Assembly (NCBI RefSeq): GCF_001280015.1
Contig: NZ_LGDV01000191.1
Location: 46,436 to 110,435, forward strand
Direction: 5' to 3'
Length of the DNA: 64,000 nt
Source: Streptomyces sp. MMG1121
GTDB taxonomy: Bacteria > Actinomycetota > Actinomycetes > Streptomycetales > Streptomycetaceae
The notes beneath the pieces are model-generated. The model worked only from the letters and a program-made list of their open reading frames with translations. It was not told where the DNA came from and did not search any database. The stretch's first letter is position 1, and the number at the start of each line of letters is the position of its first letter. Below, one piece after another: positions 16,845-24,790 of the stretch. The position numbers were made by a program, and so were the translations under genes.

Positions 16845-18101
16845 TCAGGGGTGCGGGGATTCGTCCACGGGCAGGATCAACGTGGCGACGGCCCCGCCGT
16901 CCACCGCGTTCCCGAACACCAGCCGAGCGCCCAGCACCTCCGCCTGTCCCAACGCGATGGTCAGCCCGAGCCCGTGTCCCGTGGCCCCGCCCTCCGTGCG
17001 GAACCGCTGCGGACCGTGCGCCACGAGGTACCGCGGATACCCCTCCCCGTGATCCCGCACGGTCACCACGGGGCCGTCCACCGTCAGCACCACCGGCGGG
17101 CCGCCGTGCTTGTGCGCGTTGGCCACCAGATTCCCCAGCACCCGCTCCAGACGGCGCCGGTCGGTCTCCACGCGCGCGTTGCGTACGACCCGCACCTCCG
17201 TCTCGGTGCCGGAAGCCCGCACCACGCGCCGGGCCAGCGCCCCCAGCTCCTCGGTGCCCACCTCCAGCCTCTCCCGGCCGGTGTCCAGCCGGGAGATCTC
17301 CAGCAGGTCCTCGGTGAGCGTGCGCAGCGCCGCCACCCGGTCCCGCACCAGCTCCGTCGGCCGGCTCGGCGGCAGCAGCTCCGCCGCCGCGTGCAGCCCG
17401 GTCAGCGGGGTGCGCAGCTCGTGTGCCACGTCCGCGGTGAACCGCTGCTCGCTCAGCAGCTTGCTCTGCAGCGTGGAGGCCATGATGTCCAGGGCCGCGG
17501 CGACCGCGGCCACCTCGTCCTGCGGCCGGGAGGTGTCCTTCGTCAGCGGGTCGTCCACGCGCGCGTCCAGGTCGCCCGTGCTGATCCGCCGGGCCACGCG
17601 CGCGGTGGCGTGCAGCCGCCGGGTCACCCGGGTCACCGCGAACACGCCGACCAGCACCGTCGCCCCGATCGCGAGCCCCGACGACCACAGGATCGACTTG
17701 TCGAGACCGGCGATGGTGCGGGACTGCTGCGAGTAGTCGACCTCCACGGCCAGCGCCCGGTGCCCGGCCACCGGGCCCGCCGCCCACATGGTCGGGCGCC
17801 CCCGGTGCTGGGAGACGATCGTGCCGCGCTCACCGGAGGCCGCCAGCGTCCGCAGGGCCGGGGGCAGCCCCTCGGGGTCGACCCCGGCGCCCGGCAGCAG
17901 CGTGTCCCCGGCCTCGTAGGCCTGGGTGGCGTCCGCGAGGCGGGACAGCGCGAGGCCGCGGGCCTGGCCGACGGTCTGGTTGGTCACCGAGACGTGCACC
18001 AGGACGCCGAGCAGCGCGGCCAGCGCACAGCACATCACCGTGATGAACGCGGCCGCCTTCACGGCGAGCGCCCCGGCCCACCGGGGCAGACCGGGCTTCA
18101 C
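16845..18101 (-). CDS. Two-component sensor histidine kinase, orphan
   Basis: The 418-aa kinase has two membrane segments (about residues 12-38 and 135-160) flanking a short sensor domain, then HAMP (VARRISTGDLDARV), the phosphoacceptor box FTADVAHELRTPLTGL, the N box NLVANAHKHGG, and G boxes DHGEGYPRYL and GHGLGLTIALGQ. No response regulator is adjacent. Its GTG start overlaps the stop of the upstream lipoprotein (GTGA) and no Shine-Dalgarno sequence is visible, so it depends on translational coupling. The lipoprotein is a plausible partner in sensing. Confidence 0.9.
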   Translation of the reverse strand: MKPGLPRWAGALAVKAAAFITVMCCALAALLGVLVHVSVTNQTVGQARGLALSRLADATQAYEAGDTLLPGAGVDPEGLPPALRTLAASGERGTIVSQHRGRPTMWAAGPVAGHRALAVEVDYSQQSRTIAGLDKSILWSSGLAIGATVLVGVFAVTRVTRRLHATARVARRISTGDLDARVDDPLTKDTSRPQDEVAAVAAALDIMASTLQSKLLSEQRFTADVAHELRTPLTGLHAAAELLPPSRPTELVRDRVAALRTLTEDLLEISRLDTGRERLEVGTEELGALARRVVRASGTETEVRVVRNARVETDRRRLERVLGNLVANAHKHGGPPVVLTVDGPVVTVRDHGEGYPRYLVAHGPQRFRTEGGATGHGLGLTIALGQAEVLGARLVFGNAVDGGAVATLILPVDESPHP

Positions 18102-18838
18102 CGGCTGCTCGCCGAAGGGGTGGCCGACGGGGAGGCGGACGCGGACGGCTTCGTGGCCTTGCGGCCGTCACCGGTGTGCAGGTACTCGTCGCGCGAGAAC
18201 ACCATCGCCCGCTGCCCCGGGTCCCACTCCCAGGTCGTGCGGTACTCGTAGCCGGAGATGTCCGCCGGGGAGCGCTCGATCAGCGTCCGGCCGGCCAGCT
18301 CCACCCCGAGGATCGCGTCGTTGTCGGCCAGCACCTGCACCAGGTGGTGCTTCTCGACGGTGTAGACCCGCACGGCGGTCTGGTTGGTCGGATAGAGCCG
18401 GAAGCCGAGCGTCATGTCGTCCCGGCCGTCGCCCGTCAGGTCCCGGTAGTTCGGCTTCAGCAGCGGGCAGCGCGCCTTGTCGCCGCCGGGCCGGCAGTCC
18501 TCCAGCCGGTCCACGGTCGCGTGGTACGCCCCCTTGGACCCGTAGTCGTCCGGGGTCGCCTTGATCTCCGCCTCGACCACGTCGACCGGGTCCACCTTGC
18601 GGATGTCGTCACCGGGGACCTTGACGCCCTTGACGACCACCCGGGTCGATACGGCGTAGGGGTAGGCCGGACTGGACGCCGGCCGGAGGTCGGGCCAGAG
18701 CTTGGCCGGGCTGACCGCGGTCGGGGTCGGCCCGGCGGCCCGCAGTCCGCCCCGGTCCCCGCAGGCCGCGGCCGTCATCGACAGCAGGGCGACGACGACC
18801 GCGGTGAGGGCGGTGCGCGCGGGACGGCGGGCTGGCAC
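18098..18838 (-). CDS. Lipoprotein coupled to sensor kinase
   Basis: The 246-aa protein has a lipoprotein signal (RTALTAVVVALLSMTAAAC) with the lipobox Cys near residue 24. The exported part has no domain I can name; it contains LTGDGRDDMTLGFRL, which resembles FG-GAP/Ca-binding-like loops, and a Ser/Pro-rich tail. GTG 18838 is chosen because AGGAG lies four bases upstream; an in-frame GTG at 18880 would add a non-hydrophobic leader. It is translationally coupled to the kinase downstream, so a role as an extracellular modulator is inferred. Confidence 0.78.
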   Translation of the reverse strand: MPARRPARTALTAVVVALLSMTAAACGDRGGLRAAGPTPTAVSPAKLWPDLRPASSPAYPYAVSTRVVVKGVKVPGDDIRKVDPVDVVEAEIKATPDDYGSKGAYHATVDRLEDCRPGGDKARCPLLKPNYRDLTGDGRDDMTLGFRLYPTNQTAVRVYTVEKHHLVQVLADNDAILGVELAGRTLIERSPADISGYEYRTTWEWDPGQRAMVFSRDEYLHTGDGRKATKPSASASPSATPSASSR

Positions 18839-18894
18839 GGTGCTCCTGGGGGCGTCGGGGTCGGGCGGGACCCCGTACACCTTATTCGTAGAAT

Positions 18895-18904
18895 CGAAAT
18901 TTCG
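18895..18904. promoter_or_regulatory. AT-rich palindrome upstream of the lipoprotein gene
   Basis: CGAAATTTCG is a perfect palindrome inside a short AT-rich patch (ATTCGTAGAAT and TTTCGTAGG flank it) in otherwise GC-rich DNA, about 60 bases upstream of the lipoprotein start. It may be part of its promoter or an operator. Unproven. Confidence 0.35.
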
Positions 18905-18949
18905 TAGGTTAGTCCTTTTTGCGCCCCGGGGGCGACGCTGGGAGAGAGG

Positions 18950-19459
18950 CTACTCGGCCAGTTCCTCCAGCAGTCGAACGGTCGGCAGTCCCGCGCGCAG
19001 GTACTCCACGAACAGCTCGTTGTGCAGCGCCCAGGCCGAGCGCCGGGCCCGGATCAGCTGGATCACCTCGTCCGGCGAGCAGCGGCCGTGCTCGACCAGG
19101 GCGTGCGCGATGACCAGGCCGGACCGGTTGTACCCGTGGTAGCAGCGCACGAGCACCCGGCGCCCGGCGTCCAGCGCCTCGTTCACCGCCCGGGCCAGCC
19201 TCATCACCCCGGCGAGCTGCGTTCCGTCCAGCGGGCCGTCGGGAATCGGCCACACATGGTGCTCGACGCCCGGATCGGGGCCGTACCCCGGCAGCCGTAA
19301 CAGTGACTGCACCACGTCGAACTCGTCGCGTACGACCGCCGACTCCGCTTGCCCGAAACGGCCCCGGAACACGTGCCCGCCCATCCACAGGCCGGGCACG
19401 ATCTCGCTCCACGGACGCTCGGGAGCCGGTACGTCGGGCTGCCTTCCGCGGATCCGCAA
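18950..19459 (-). CDS. Dual-specificity/tyrosine phosphatase-like protein
   Basis: The 169-aa protein has the Cys-X5-Arg phosphate-binding loop of tyrosine phosphatases in VRCYHGYNRSGLVIAHALV, with a preceding Asp-containing loop (PIPDGPLD) that could supply the general acid. The residue before the catalytic Cys is Arg rather than the usual His. The TTG at 19459 is chosen because GGGAGG lies five bases upstream. It is alone between a lipoprotein/kinase pair and a divergent NERD-domain gene. Substrates are unknown. Confidence 0.8.
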   Translation of the reverse strand: MRIRGRQPDVPAPERPWSEIVPGLWMGGHVFRGRFGQAESAVVRDEFDVVQSLLRLPGYGPDPGVEHHVWPIPDGPLDGTQLAGVMRLARAVNEALDAGRRVLVRCYHGYNRSGLVIAHALVEHGRCSPDEVIQLIRARRSAWALHNELFVEYLRAGLPTVRLLEELAE

Positions 19460-19559
19460 CGGCGCCTCCCCAACTCCTCCTCGCGGGGCCGTCCTCCAAG
19501 GTAACCGGTCTTGCCCCGGGAGCACCCCGCCTGGTCCCATGGTCGAGGGGTGATGGCGC

Positions 19560-20363
19560 ATGAGCGCACTGCGCGTGGTGCCGGCCGTTCGGCACGGCCG
19601 GGAACGGCTGTACGTCCGCCGGCCGGACGGCGGCAATGTCGCCTGGTACGACCGGGAGACGGGCCGGGTCAACCTGCTCGGCGAGGACAGCAGGGACGAC
19701 GTACTCGAAGCCCTGAAGCCCTTTCTGACCGGCCCGGTGACCGTGGGCCCACCCCCGGTCCCGACCCCTGCGGAACTGGCCCGGCTGACCCTGCACCCGG
19801 ACGACGACCTGGCGCCCAACCGTCCCGGCGAGGCCCTGCTCGTCGCCCTCGACCGCGACCCCGGCCCCGCCCGCTGGCTGCGCCCCGACCCGCGCCGCCG
19901 CGCCCTCGCCGCCGAGCAGGCCGTCGGCCAGGCCCTGGACGCCCTGGAGGGCGCCGGCTGGCACACCCTGCACTCCGTCCCGCTGCCCGGCGGCGACCGC
20001 ATCCACCATCTGCTGCTCGGCCCCGGCGGCCTGTTCGCCGTACACGCCCTGTACGCCCGCAAGAGCCGGATCCTGGTCGCCGACCCGATGGTCACCGTGG
20101 GCCGCCGCGAGGCCGAGCCGCTGCTGCGCCGGCTGCGCGCGGAGGCCGACCGGGCCTCCTACGCCCTGACCGCCGAGGTGCGCCCGGTGCTGGCCCTGGC
20201 GGGTCCCGCCGAGGTGACCGTCACCGCCGCGCCGCGCGCGGTACGGATCGTCCAGGACACCGAGCTGACGGGCCTGGTCCGGCTCGGCGGGGTGCTGAAG
20301 CCGGCGGACGTGGAGGCCCTGCACGGGATGGCACGGGACCGCACCACCTGGGGGAGGGTGTAG
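19560..20363 (+). CDS. NERD domain-containing protein
   Basis: The 267-aa protein has a nuclease-related (NERD) domain at about residues 115-200: AEQAVGQALDALEGAGW, then VPLPGGDRIHHLLLGPGGLFAV and the basic YARKSRI. NERD domains resemble restriction-endonuclease folds, but most members have no proven nuclease activity. Here the usual Asp of the IDH motif reads IHH, so the active site may be altered. It lies just before a double-strand-break repair pair, so a DNA-related role is plausible but unproven. Confidence 0.75.
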   Translation: MSALRVVPAVRHGRERLYVRRPDGGNVAWYDRETGRVNLLGEDSRDDVLEALKPFLTGPVTVGPPPVPTPAELARLTLHPDDDLAPNRPGEALLVALDRDPGPARWLRPDPRRRALAAEQAVGQALDALEGAGWHTLHSVPLPGGDRIHHLLLGPGGLFAVHALYARKSRILVADPMVTVGRREAEPLLRRLRAEADRASYALTAEVRPVLALAGPAEVTVTAAPRAVRIVQDTELTGLVRLGGVLKPADVEALHGMARDRTTWGRV

Positions 20364-20367
20364 CGGC

Positions 20368-21252
20368 TCAGCGGGGCAGTGCGGCGGCCGCCTCCGGGTC
20401 CAGCAGGGGGGCCATCAGATCGCCGTGCTCCCGCAGCCGCGCCGCCATCTCGCCCGCCTCGAACTCCAGCTGGGCCGGGCGGCGGCAGTCCGCGACCTCC
20501 TCCCAGGTGACCGGAGCCGATACGAAGGGGGCCGGGCGGGCGCGCAGCGTGTAGGGCGCGGCCGTCGTCTTGCGGGCGGCGTTCTGGCTCCAGTCGACGA
20601 ACACCTTCCCCGGCCTGAGGCTCTTCGTCATCCGGTGCACCACCAGCCGGGGCAGCGCCCGCTCGGCCGCCACGGCCAGCTCCTTGGCGTACGCGCTCGC
20701 TTCGTCGGGCGACCCGCCGCGCACCGCCGCCAGCAGGTGCAGCCCCTTCGACCCGGCCGTCTTCGGGTACGCCGCGATCCCGTCCGCCGCGAGCCGCTCG
20801 CGCAGCCACAGGGCCACCTCGCAGCAGTGGACGACGGTCGCGGGCGGTCCGGGGTCGAGGTCGATGACGAGCCGGTCGGCCCGGTCCGGAGCCTGCACCA
20901 GCCACTGATGCGTATGGAACTCGGTGACGAGGTTCGCCGCCCAGACGAGACTGGCCAGATCCTGTACGACGACCATCCGGGCCGGCCCCTCCGCTCGCGG
21001 CACCTCGGCGGTCATGACCCACTCGGGCGTACCCGGCGGCACGTTCTTGGTGAAGAACAGCTGCCCCTGCGGGCCGTCCGGATAGCGCAGGAAGGACACG
21101 GCCCGGTCGCGCAGATGCGGCAGCAGCACCCCGGCACTGGTCGCGTAGTAGTGCACCAGCTCCGCCTTGGTGAAGCCGGTCTGCGGATACAGCACCTTCT
21201 CCAGGTTGCTGAGCGCGACCCGCCGCCCCTCCACCTCCGTGATAGGCGTCAT
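20368..21252 (-). CDS. LigD-type polymerase/primase domain protein (NHEJ)
   Basis: The 294-aa protein is a stand-alone archaeo-eukaryotic primase-type polymerase domain of the LigD family. Visible features are NLEKVLYPQTGFTKAELVHYY, FFTKNVP, the metal-binding LVIDLDPGP, TAGSKGLHLL and the second acidic site VFVDWSQNAARKT. In bacterial non-homologous end joining this domain fills gaps and adds ribonucleotides before sealing. No ligase or phosphoesterase domain is attached, so a ligase must act in trans. It diverges from ku with only a short spacer. Confidence 0.92.
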   Translation of the reverse strand: MTPITEVEGRRVALSNLEKVLYPQTGFTKAELVHYYATSAGVLLPHLRDRAVSFLRYPDGPQGQLFFTKNVPPGTPEWVMTAEVPRAEGPARMVVVQDLASLVWAANLVTEFHTHQWLVQAPDRADRLVIDLDPGPPATVVHCCEVALWLRERLAADGIAAYPKTAGSKGLHLLAAVRGGSPDEASAYAKELAVAAERALPRLVVHRMTKSLRPGKVFVDWSQNAARKTTAAPYTLRARPAPFVSAPVTWEEVADCRRPAQLEFEAGEMAARLREHGDLMAPLLDPEAAAALPR

Positions 21253-21295
21253 ACGATGACAATCCCAGATGAAACGGGAAGGGTGGGTGTGGCAC

Positions 21296-22270
21296 GTGCG
21301 GTCGATATGGAACGGCGCCATCTCCTTCGGTCTCGTCAGCATCCCGATCAAGCTGGTGAACGCCACGGAGAGCCACGCGATCTCCTTCCGCCAGATCCAC
21401 ACGGAGGACAACGGGCGCATCCGCTACCGCAAGGTGTGCGAACTGGAGGACCGCGAGGTCAGCCAGGCCGAGATCGGCAAGGGGTACGAGGACGCGGACG
21501 GCACGATCATCCCGATCACCGACGACGACCTCTCCCAGCTGCCCATCCCGACCGCCCGCACGATCGAGATCGTGGCCTTCGTGCCGGCCGACCGGATCGA
21601 CCCGCTCCAGATGGACGCGGCCTACTACCTCGCGGCGGGCGGAGTCCCGGCCGCCAAGCCGTACGTCCTGCTGCGCGAGGCCCTCAAACGCAGCAACAAG
21701 GTCGCCATCACCAAGTACGCCCTGCGCGGCCGGGAACGGCTCGGCATGCTGCGGGTGGTCGGCGACGCCATCGCCATGCACGGCCTGCTCTGGCCGGACG
21801 AGGTCCGCGCCCCCGAAGGCGTGGCCCCGGACACGGACGTCACCGTCCGGGACAAGGAACTCGATCTCGCCGACGCCCTGATGGACACCCTCGGCGAGGT
21901 CGACCTCGACGATCTGCACGACGAGTACCGGGAGGCGCTGGAGGAGGTCATCGCCGCGAAGGCCTCCGGCGAGGCCCCGCCGCAGGTTCCGGAACCGGCT
22001 GCCGGGGGCAAGGTGCTCGATCTGATGGCGGCGCTGGAGAGCAGCGTGCGGGCGGCGCGCGAATCCCGGGGCGAGGCGGTGTCCGGGGGCGAGGCGGAGG
22101 TCAGGGCGTTGCCCCGGAAGAAGGCGCCGGCCAAGAAGACGACCGCCACGGCGAAGAAGGCTTCGGCTGCGAAGAAGTCGACTGCGAAGTCCGCCGCGAA
22201 GTCTGCTGTGAAGTCTGCCGCGAAGAAGACGACGGCGAAGAAGGCGGCGTCGCGCAAGCGGTCTGCGTGA
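21296..22270 (+). CDS. ku: Ku protein, DNA end binding
   Basis: The bacterial Ku homodimer rings DNA ends and recruits LigD enzymes. The core matches the family from RSIWNGAISFGLVSIP through YYLAAGG and LLREALKRSNKVAI. The last 60 residues are an unusually long Lys/Ala tail of AKK/SAAK repeats, like histone H1 or other actinobacterial Ku tails, and likely add DNA affinity. GTG 21296 is chosen by family alignment; in-frame GTG 21287 and ATG 21269 are also possible. About 324 aa with the chosen start. Paired divergently with the polymerase domain gene. Confidence 0.93.
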   Translation: MRSIWNGAISFGLVSIPIKLVNATESHAISFRQIHTEDNGRIRYRKVCELEDREVSQAEIGKGYEDADGTIIPITDDDLSQLPIPTARTIEIVAFVPADRIDPLQMDAAYYLAAGGVPAAKPYVLLREALKRSNKVAITKYALRGRERLGMLRVVGDAIAMHGLLWPDEVRAPEGVAPDTDVTVRDKELDLADALMDTLGEVDLDDLHDEYREALEEVIAAKASGEAPPQVPEPAAGGKVLDLMAALESSVRAARESRGEAVSGGEAEVRALPRKKAPAKKTTATAKKASAAKKSTAKSAAKSAVKSAAKKTTAKKAASRKRSA

Positions 22271-22328
22271 GGGGCATGAGGGGCGAGCCCGTCCGCCGGG
22301 AGAACTGCGGTGCCGTCGGCCCCACCGG

Positions 22329-22690
22329 TCAGCCGTTCCAGGCGCGCCCCCGTCGCCCGGCCAGCACCAGCACACCCCCGGCGACGGCCGACGCCGCCAG
22401 CGTCACGCCGAAGGCCGTCGTGCCGGTCGTCAGTCCCACCGCGTCGCTCAGATGGCCCGCGGTGACCGGGAGGAGGCCGGCGGGGAGGCCGGCGGGGAGG
22501 TAGCCGCCGATGTTGAGGGCCGCGTTCGCCTCGGCCAGGCGGGTCGCCGGGACGGCGGAGTTCAGGAGGGACAGGCCGCCAGCCGGCCCATGCCCTGGCC
22601 CGCGCCGGCCAGCAGCGCGGCGGCGCCGCGCTCGTGGCCCAGGAGGCCGGTGAGCCGGGCGATGTCCTTCGGCTGGAAACCCGGCCTGTT
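22329..22690 (-). pseudogene. MFS transporter remnant (3' end, frameshifted)
   Basis: The frame ending at 22329 encodes SLLNSAVPATRLAEANAALN, then GGYLPAGLPAGLLPVTAGHL and two hydrophobic helices. This is the look of the last helices of a major facilitator transporter. Upstream the match continues in another frame (LLGHERGAAALLAGAGQGMG), so there is at least one frameshift near 22565-22590, and the first three quarters of the gene are missing. The break lies where an oxidoreductase gene begins on the other strand, marking a rearrangement junction. Confidence 0.65.
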
Positions 22691-23695
22691 CCCACACCGG
22701 GATCCGGTCAGGCGTTGATCCGGGTGAAGGCGACTCCGATTCACGCCAGCGACCTGCATGTGCTGCGTGGCCGCTACGGTTTCTCCCCCGGATTTCCCGC
22801 TGTCGGGGGGAACATGGAATGCGTGGGCCGTATCGAGGCCCTGGGCCCGGATACTGCGGGGCTGAACATCGGCGAGCGCGTGGTGGTCGCCGCTGTCCCT
22901 GCGGTACCAGGGCCGCGTGTGGCCGGCACGTGGCAGGAATACCTTGTCGCCGACAGGCACAGGCTTCTTCCGGTCCCCGACCGGCTGAGCGACTCCAGTG
23001 CCTGTCAACTCGCTGTCAACCCGTTGACCGCGCTGCTCCTGGTGACTCGCGAACTCGACGTACAGCAGGGCGAATGGTTGTTGCAGACCGCCGCGGGCTC
23101 CACCGTCGGCCGCCTCGTCATCCAGTTGGCCGGGCATCTGGGTACGCGCACGATCAACGTGGTGCGGCGGCGCGATGCCGTCGAGGAGATCAAGGCATGC
23201 GGCGGCGACGAGGTCGTGTGCACCGAGGACGAGGACCTGGTGCAGCGCGTGGCCGAGATCGCAGGACCGGCCGGCGTGCGCAAGGCCCTCGACTGCGTCG
23301 CGGGCCACGTGGGTGCCGAGGTGTCCCAGGCGTTGGCTCCGGGAGGAGAGGTCGTGGTCTACGGCGCGCTCTCCACCCATCGGCAGACCGACCCGGCGGC
23401 GCTGACGATCCCGCTGCAGGCGCGCTCGGTCATCTACGAGACCAAGGCGGTCCGCGGCTTCTGGCTGAACCTCTGGTTCGGCACTGCCTCACCTGCGGAT
23501 GCGTTGCGCGCGCTGTCCGAGGTGCGCAGCCTCGTGGCCGATGGGGTGCTGACCATCCCCCAAGGCCGGCCGTTCCCGCTCGAACGCTTCGCCGAAGCCG
23601 TCTCACTCGCCGAAGCGCCCGCACACGGCGGCAAACCACTCTTCGTCTTCGAAGACGGCCGGGACGGAAGACGCTCGGCGGACGGGCTGTGCTAG
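22634..23695 (+). CDS. MDR-superfamily zinc-independent oxidoreductase
   Basis: The 353-aa product resembles trans-2-enoyl-CoA reductase/quinone oxidoreductase-type medium-chain dehydrogenases. It has the N-terminal GroES-like fold (DVLRLETRPVPTPGSGQALI, ATPIHASDLHVLRGRYG), the substrate-loop NPLTALLLV and a Rossmann site read as TAAGSTVGRLVIQLA. The first ten or so residues usual for the family are missing or replaced, and no Shine-Dalgarno sequence precedes GTG 22634. That start overlaps the MFS remnant on the other strand. The gene may be intact but re-promoted, or slightly truncated by the rearrangement. Confidence 0.75.
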   Translation: MAQEAGEPGDVLRLETRPVPTPGSGQALIRVKATPIHASDLHVLRGRYGFSPGFPAVGGNMECVGRIEALGPDTAGLNIGERVVVAAVPAVPGPRVAGTWQEYLVADRHRLLPVPDRLSDSSACQLAVNPLTALLLVTRELDVQQGEWLLQTAAGSTVGRLVIQLAGHLGTRTINVVRRRDAVEEIKACGGDEVVCTEDEDLVQRVAEIAGPAGVRKALDCVAGHVGAEVSQALAPGGEVVVYGALSTHRQTDPAALTIPLQARSVIYETKAVRGFWLNLWFGTASPADALRALSEVRSLVADGVLTIPQGRPFPLERFAEAVSLAEAPAHGGKPLFVFEDGRDGRRSADGLC

Positions 23696-23779
23696 GCGTG
23701 CCGCGAACGCCGAGAGACAACAACCCATCCAGGAATTCCACATGGGCTCGGTGGGAGGGGACCAGAGAGCGCGAGCGGG

Positions 23780-24304
23780 TCACTTCATCGGTCGCACATG
23801 GAACGCCATGTCGTCGCCGATCGGTGCTGTCACGTGCTGACCACAGGCGACGTACTCCGGCTGATCGCCGTCGGGGGTCACGATCCACTTCGCCCCGCTG
23901 GTGCAGGCGTTCCCGGTACGGCTCTCGAGATGGCGGCACTCTGCCGTGACGTACCGGAAGGTCACGGTGAGCTGCTCGGGGGCCTTTTCACCCACGTACC
24001 GGTCATGGATGGGGTGACCGGCTTCAAGGACACGGCCCACGATCGCTCGCGTCCTGCGTCCGCTTGGGGCGTGGCCGGCATCCTCAACGCGGTCTACCTC
24101 AACCGCCAGGCGCACGATGCCGTCACCGGTCGAGGCGAAAAGCGCGATCGTGTGCCGGTCCGCTTCCTCACCCAGCTCCCAGCAACCGCGGTTGAGGGCG
24201 TAGGTGATCTCCGGCGCCATGCCGTCACGCCAGCCGTAGCAGGGGCGTCCGAGAGCGTCGATCTCGGGCAGCGACGTGATGTCAGTGAGGCTGAACTGGA
24301 TCAA
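23780..24304 (-). CDS. Hypothetical protein with possible Cys/His metal site
   Basis: No family recognised. The 174-aa protein is soluble. Its C-terminal third has CRHLESRTGNACTS followed about 20 residues later by ACGQHVT; this set of three Cys and two His could bind zinc or form disulfides. TTG 24304 is chosen because AGAGGA lies seven bases upstream. It sits alone in the disturbed patch between the MDR gene and the S53 peptidase. Real on coding pattern and ribosome site; function unknown. Confidence 0.6.
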   Translation of the reverse strand: MIQFSLTDITSLPEIDALGRPCYGWRDGMAPEITYALNRGCWELGEEADRHTIALFASTGDGIVRLAVEVDRVEDAGHAPSGRRTRAIVGRVLEAGHPIHDRYVGEKAPEQLTVTFRYVTAECRHLESRTGNACTSGAKWIVTPDGDQPEYVACGQHVTAPIGDDMAFHVRPMK

Positions 24305-24790
24305 GAAATCGTCCTCTGGGCGTGTTGTCCCGGCGGTAACCGGTCTGCGACCGATGGCTGAACCACGCGGACACCCCGCACGCCCCGAGGGGACGCCGGA
24401 GAGACGGCGCGGGTCTACTGGACGGTTGATCTTAGAGCGCTGCTCAGGCAGCGAATGCGGCAGTCCGGCCAAGCGTCGCTCGCCATCGGCAGGCTTGGGA
24501 CCAGGCCCGAGTCGGTCGCCTCGGCGGAGTGCCGGCGGTCCTCGTGGACGCCCGCTGCCGGCCCCCGCGGCGTGCTGATTCGTGCGGGGCGGGGTGCCTG
24601 GCGGTGGCGCGGGCCTCGCCGTTTCCTGGACCTCGCCTGCAGCGACGCTCCAAGATCCCGTCCACGCCTCGTGCACAGACCCCGGCATACGGTCACTTCC
24701 GGCGGCTTACGTCTGCGGATACGAGCCGCCGTCCCGGCGCGGGCCCGGCAGTGGTACGCCGGGCGCCCGCGCCTCGGGGGCAGGATGCGG
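24305..24790. other. Gene-poor spacer with repeat copy
   Basis: No gene is supported in these 486 bases. They hold the left copy of a 43-bp repeat (24648-24690) whose partner lies beyond the S53 gene. Frames here lack ribosome sites and look like decayed DNA. Confidence 0.5.
24648..24690. repeat. 43-bp direct repeat, left copy flanking S53 gene
   Basis: Begins CTCCAAGATCCCGTCCACGC and ends CCCCGGCATAC. It is identical to 26671-26713 except for one base (G at 24673, C at 26696). Weaker similarity continues to the right of both copies, so both may derive from one older sequence. The pair encloses the S53 peptidase gene. Confidence 0.85.
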
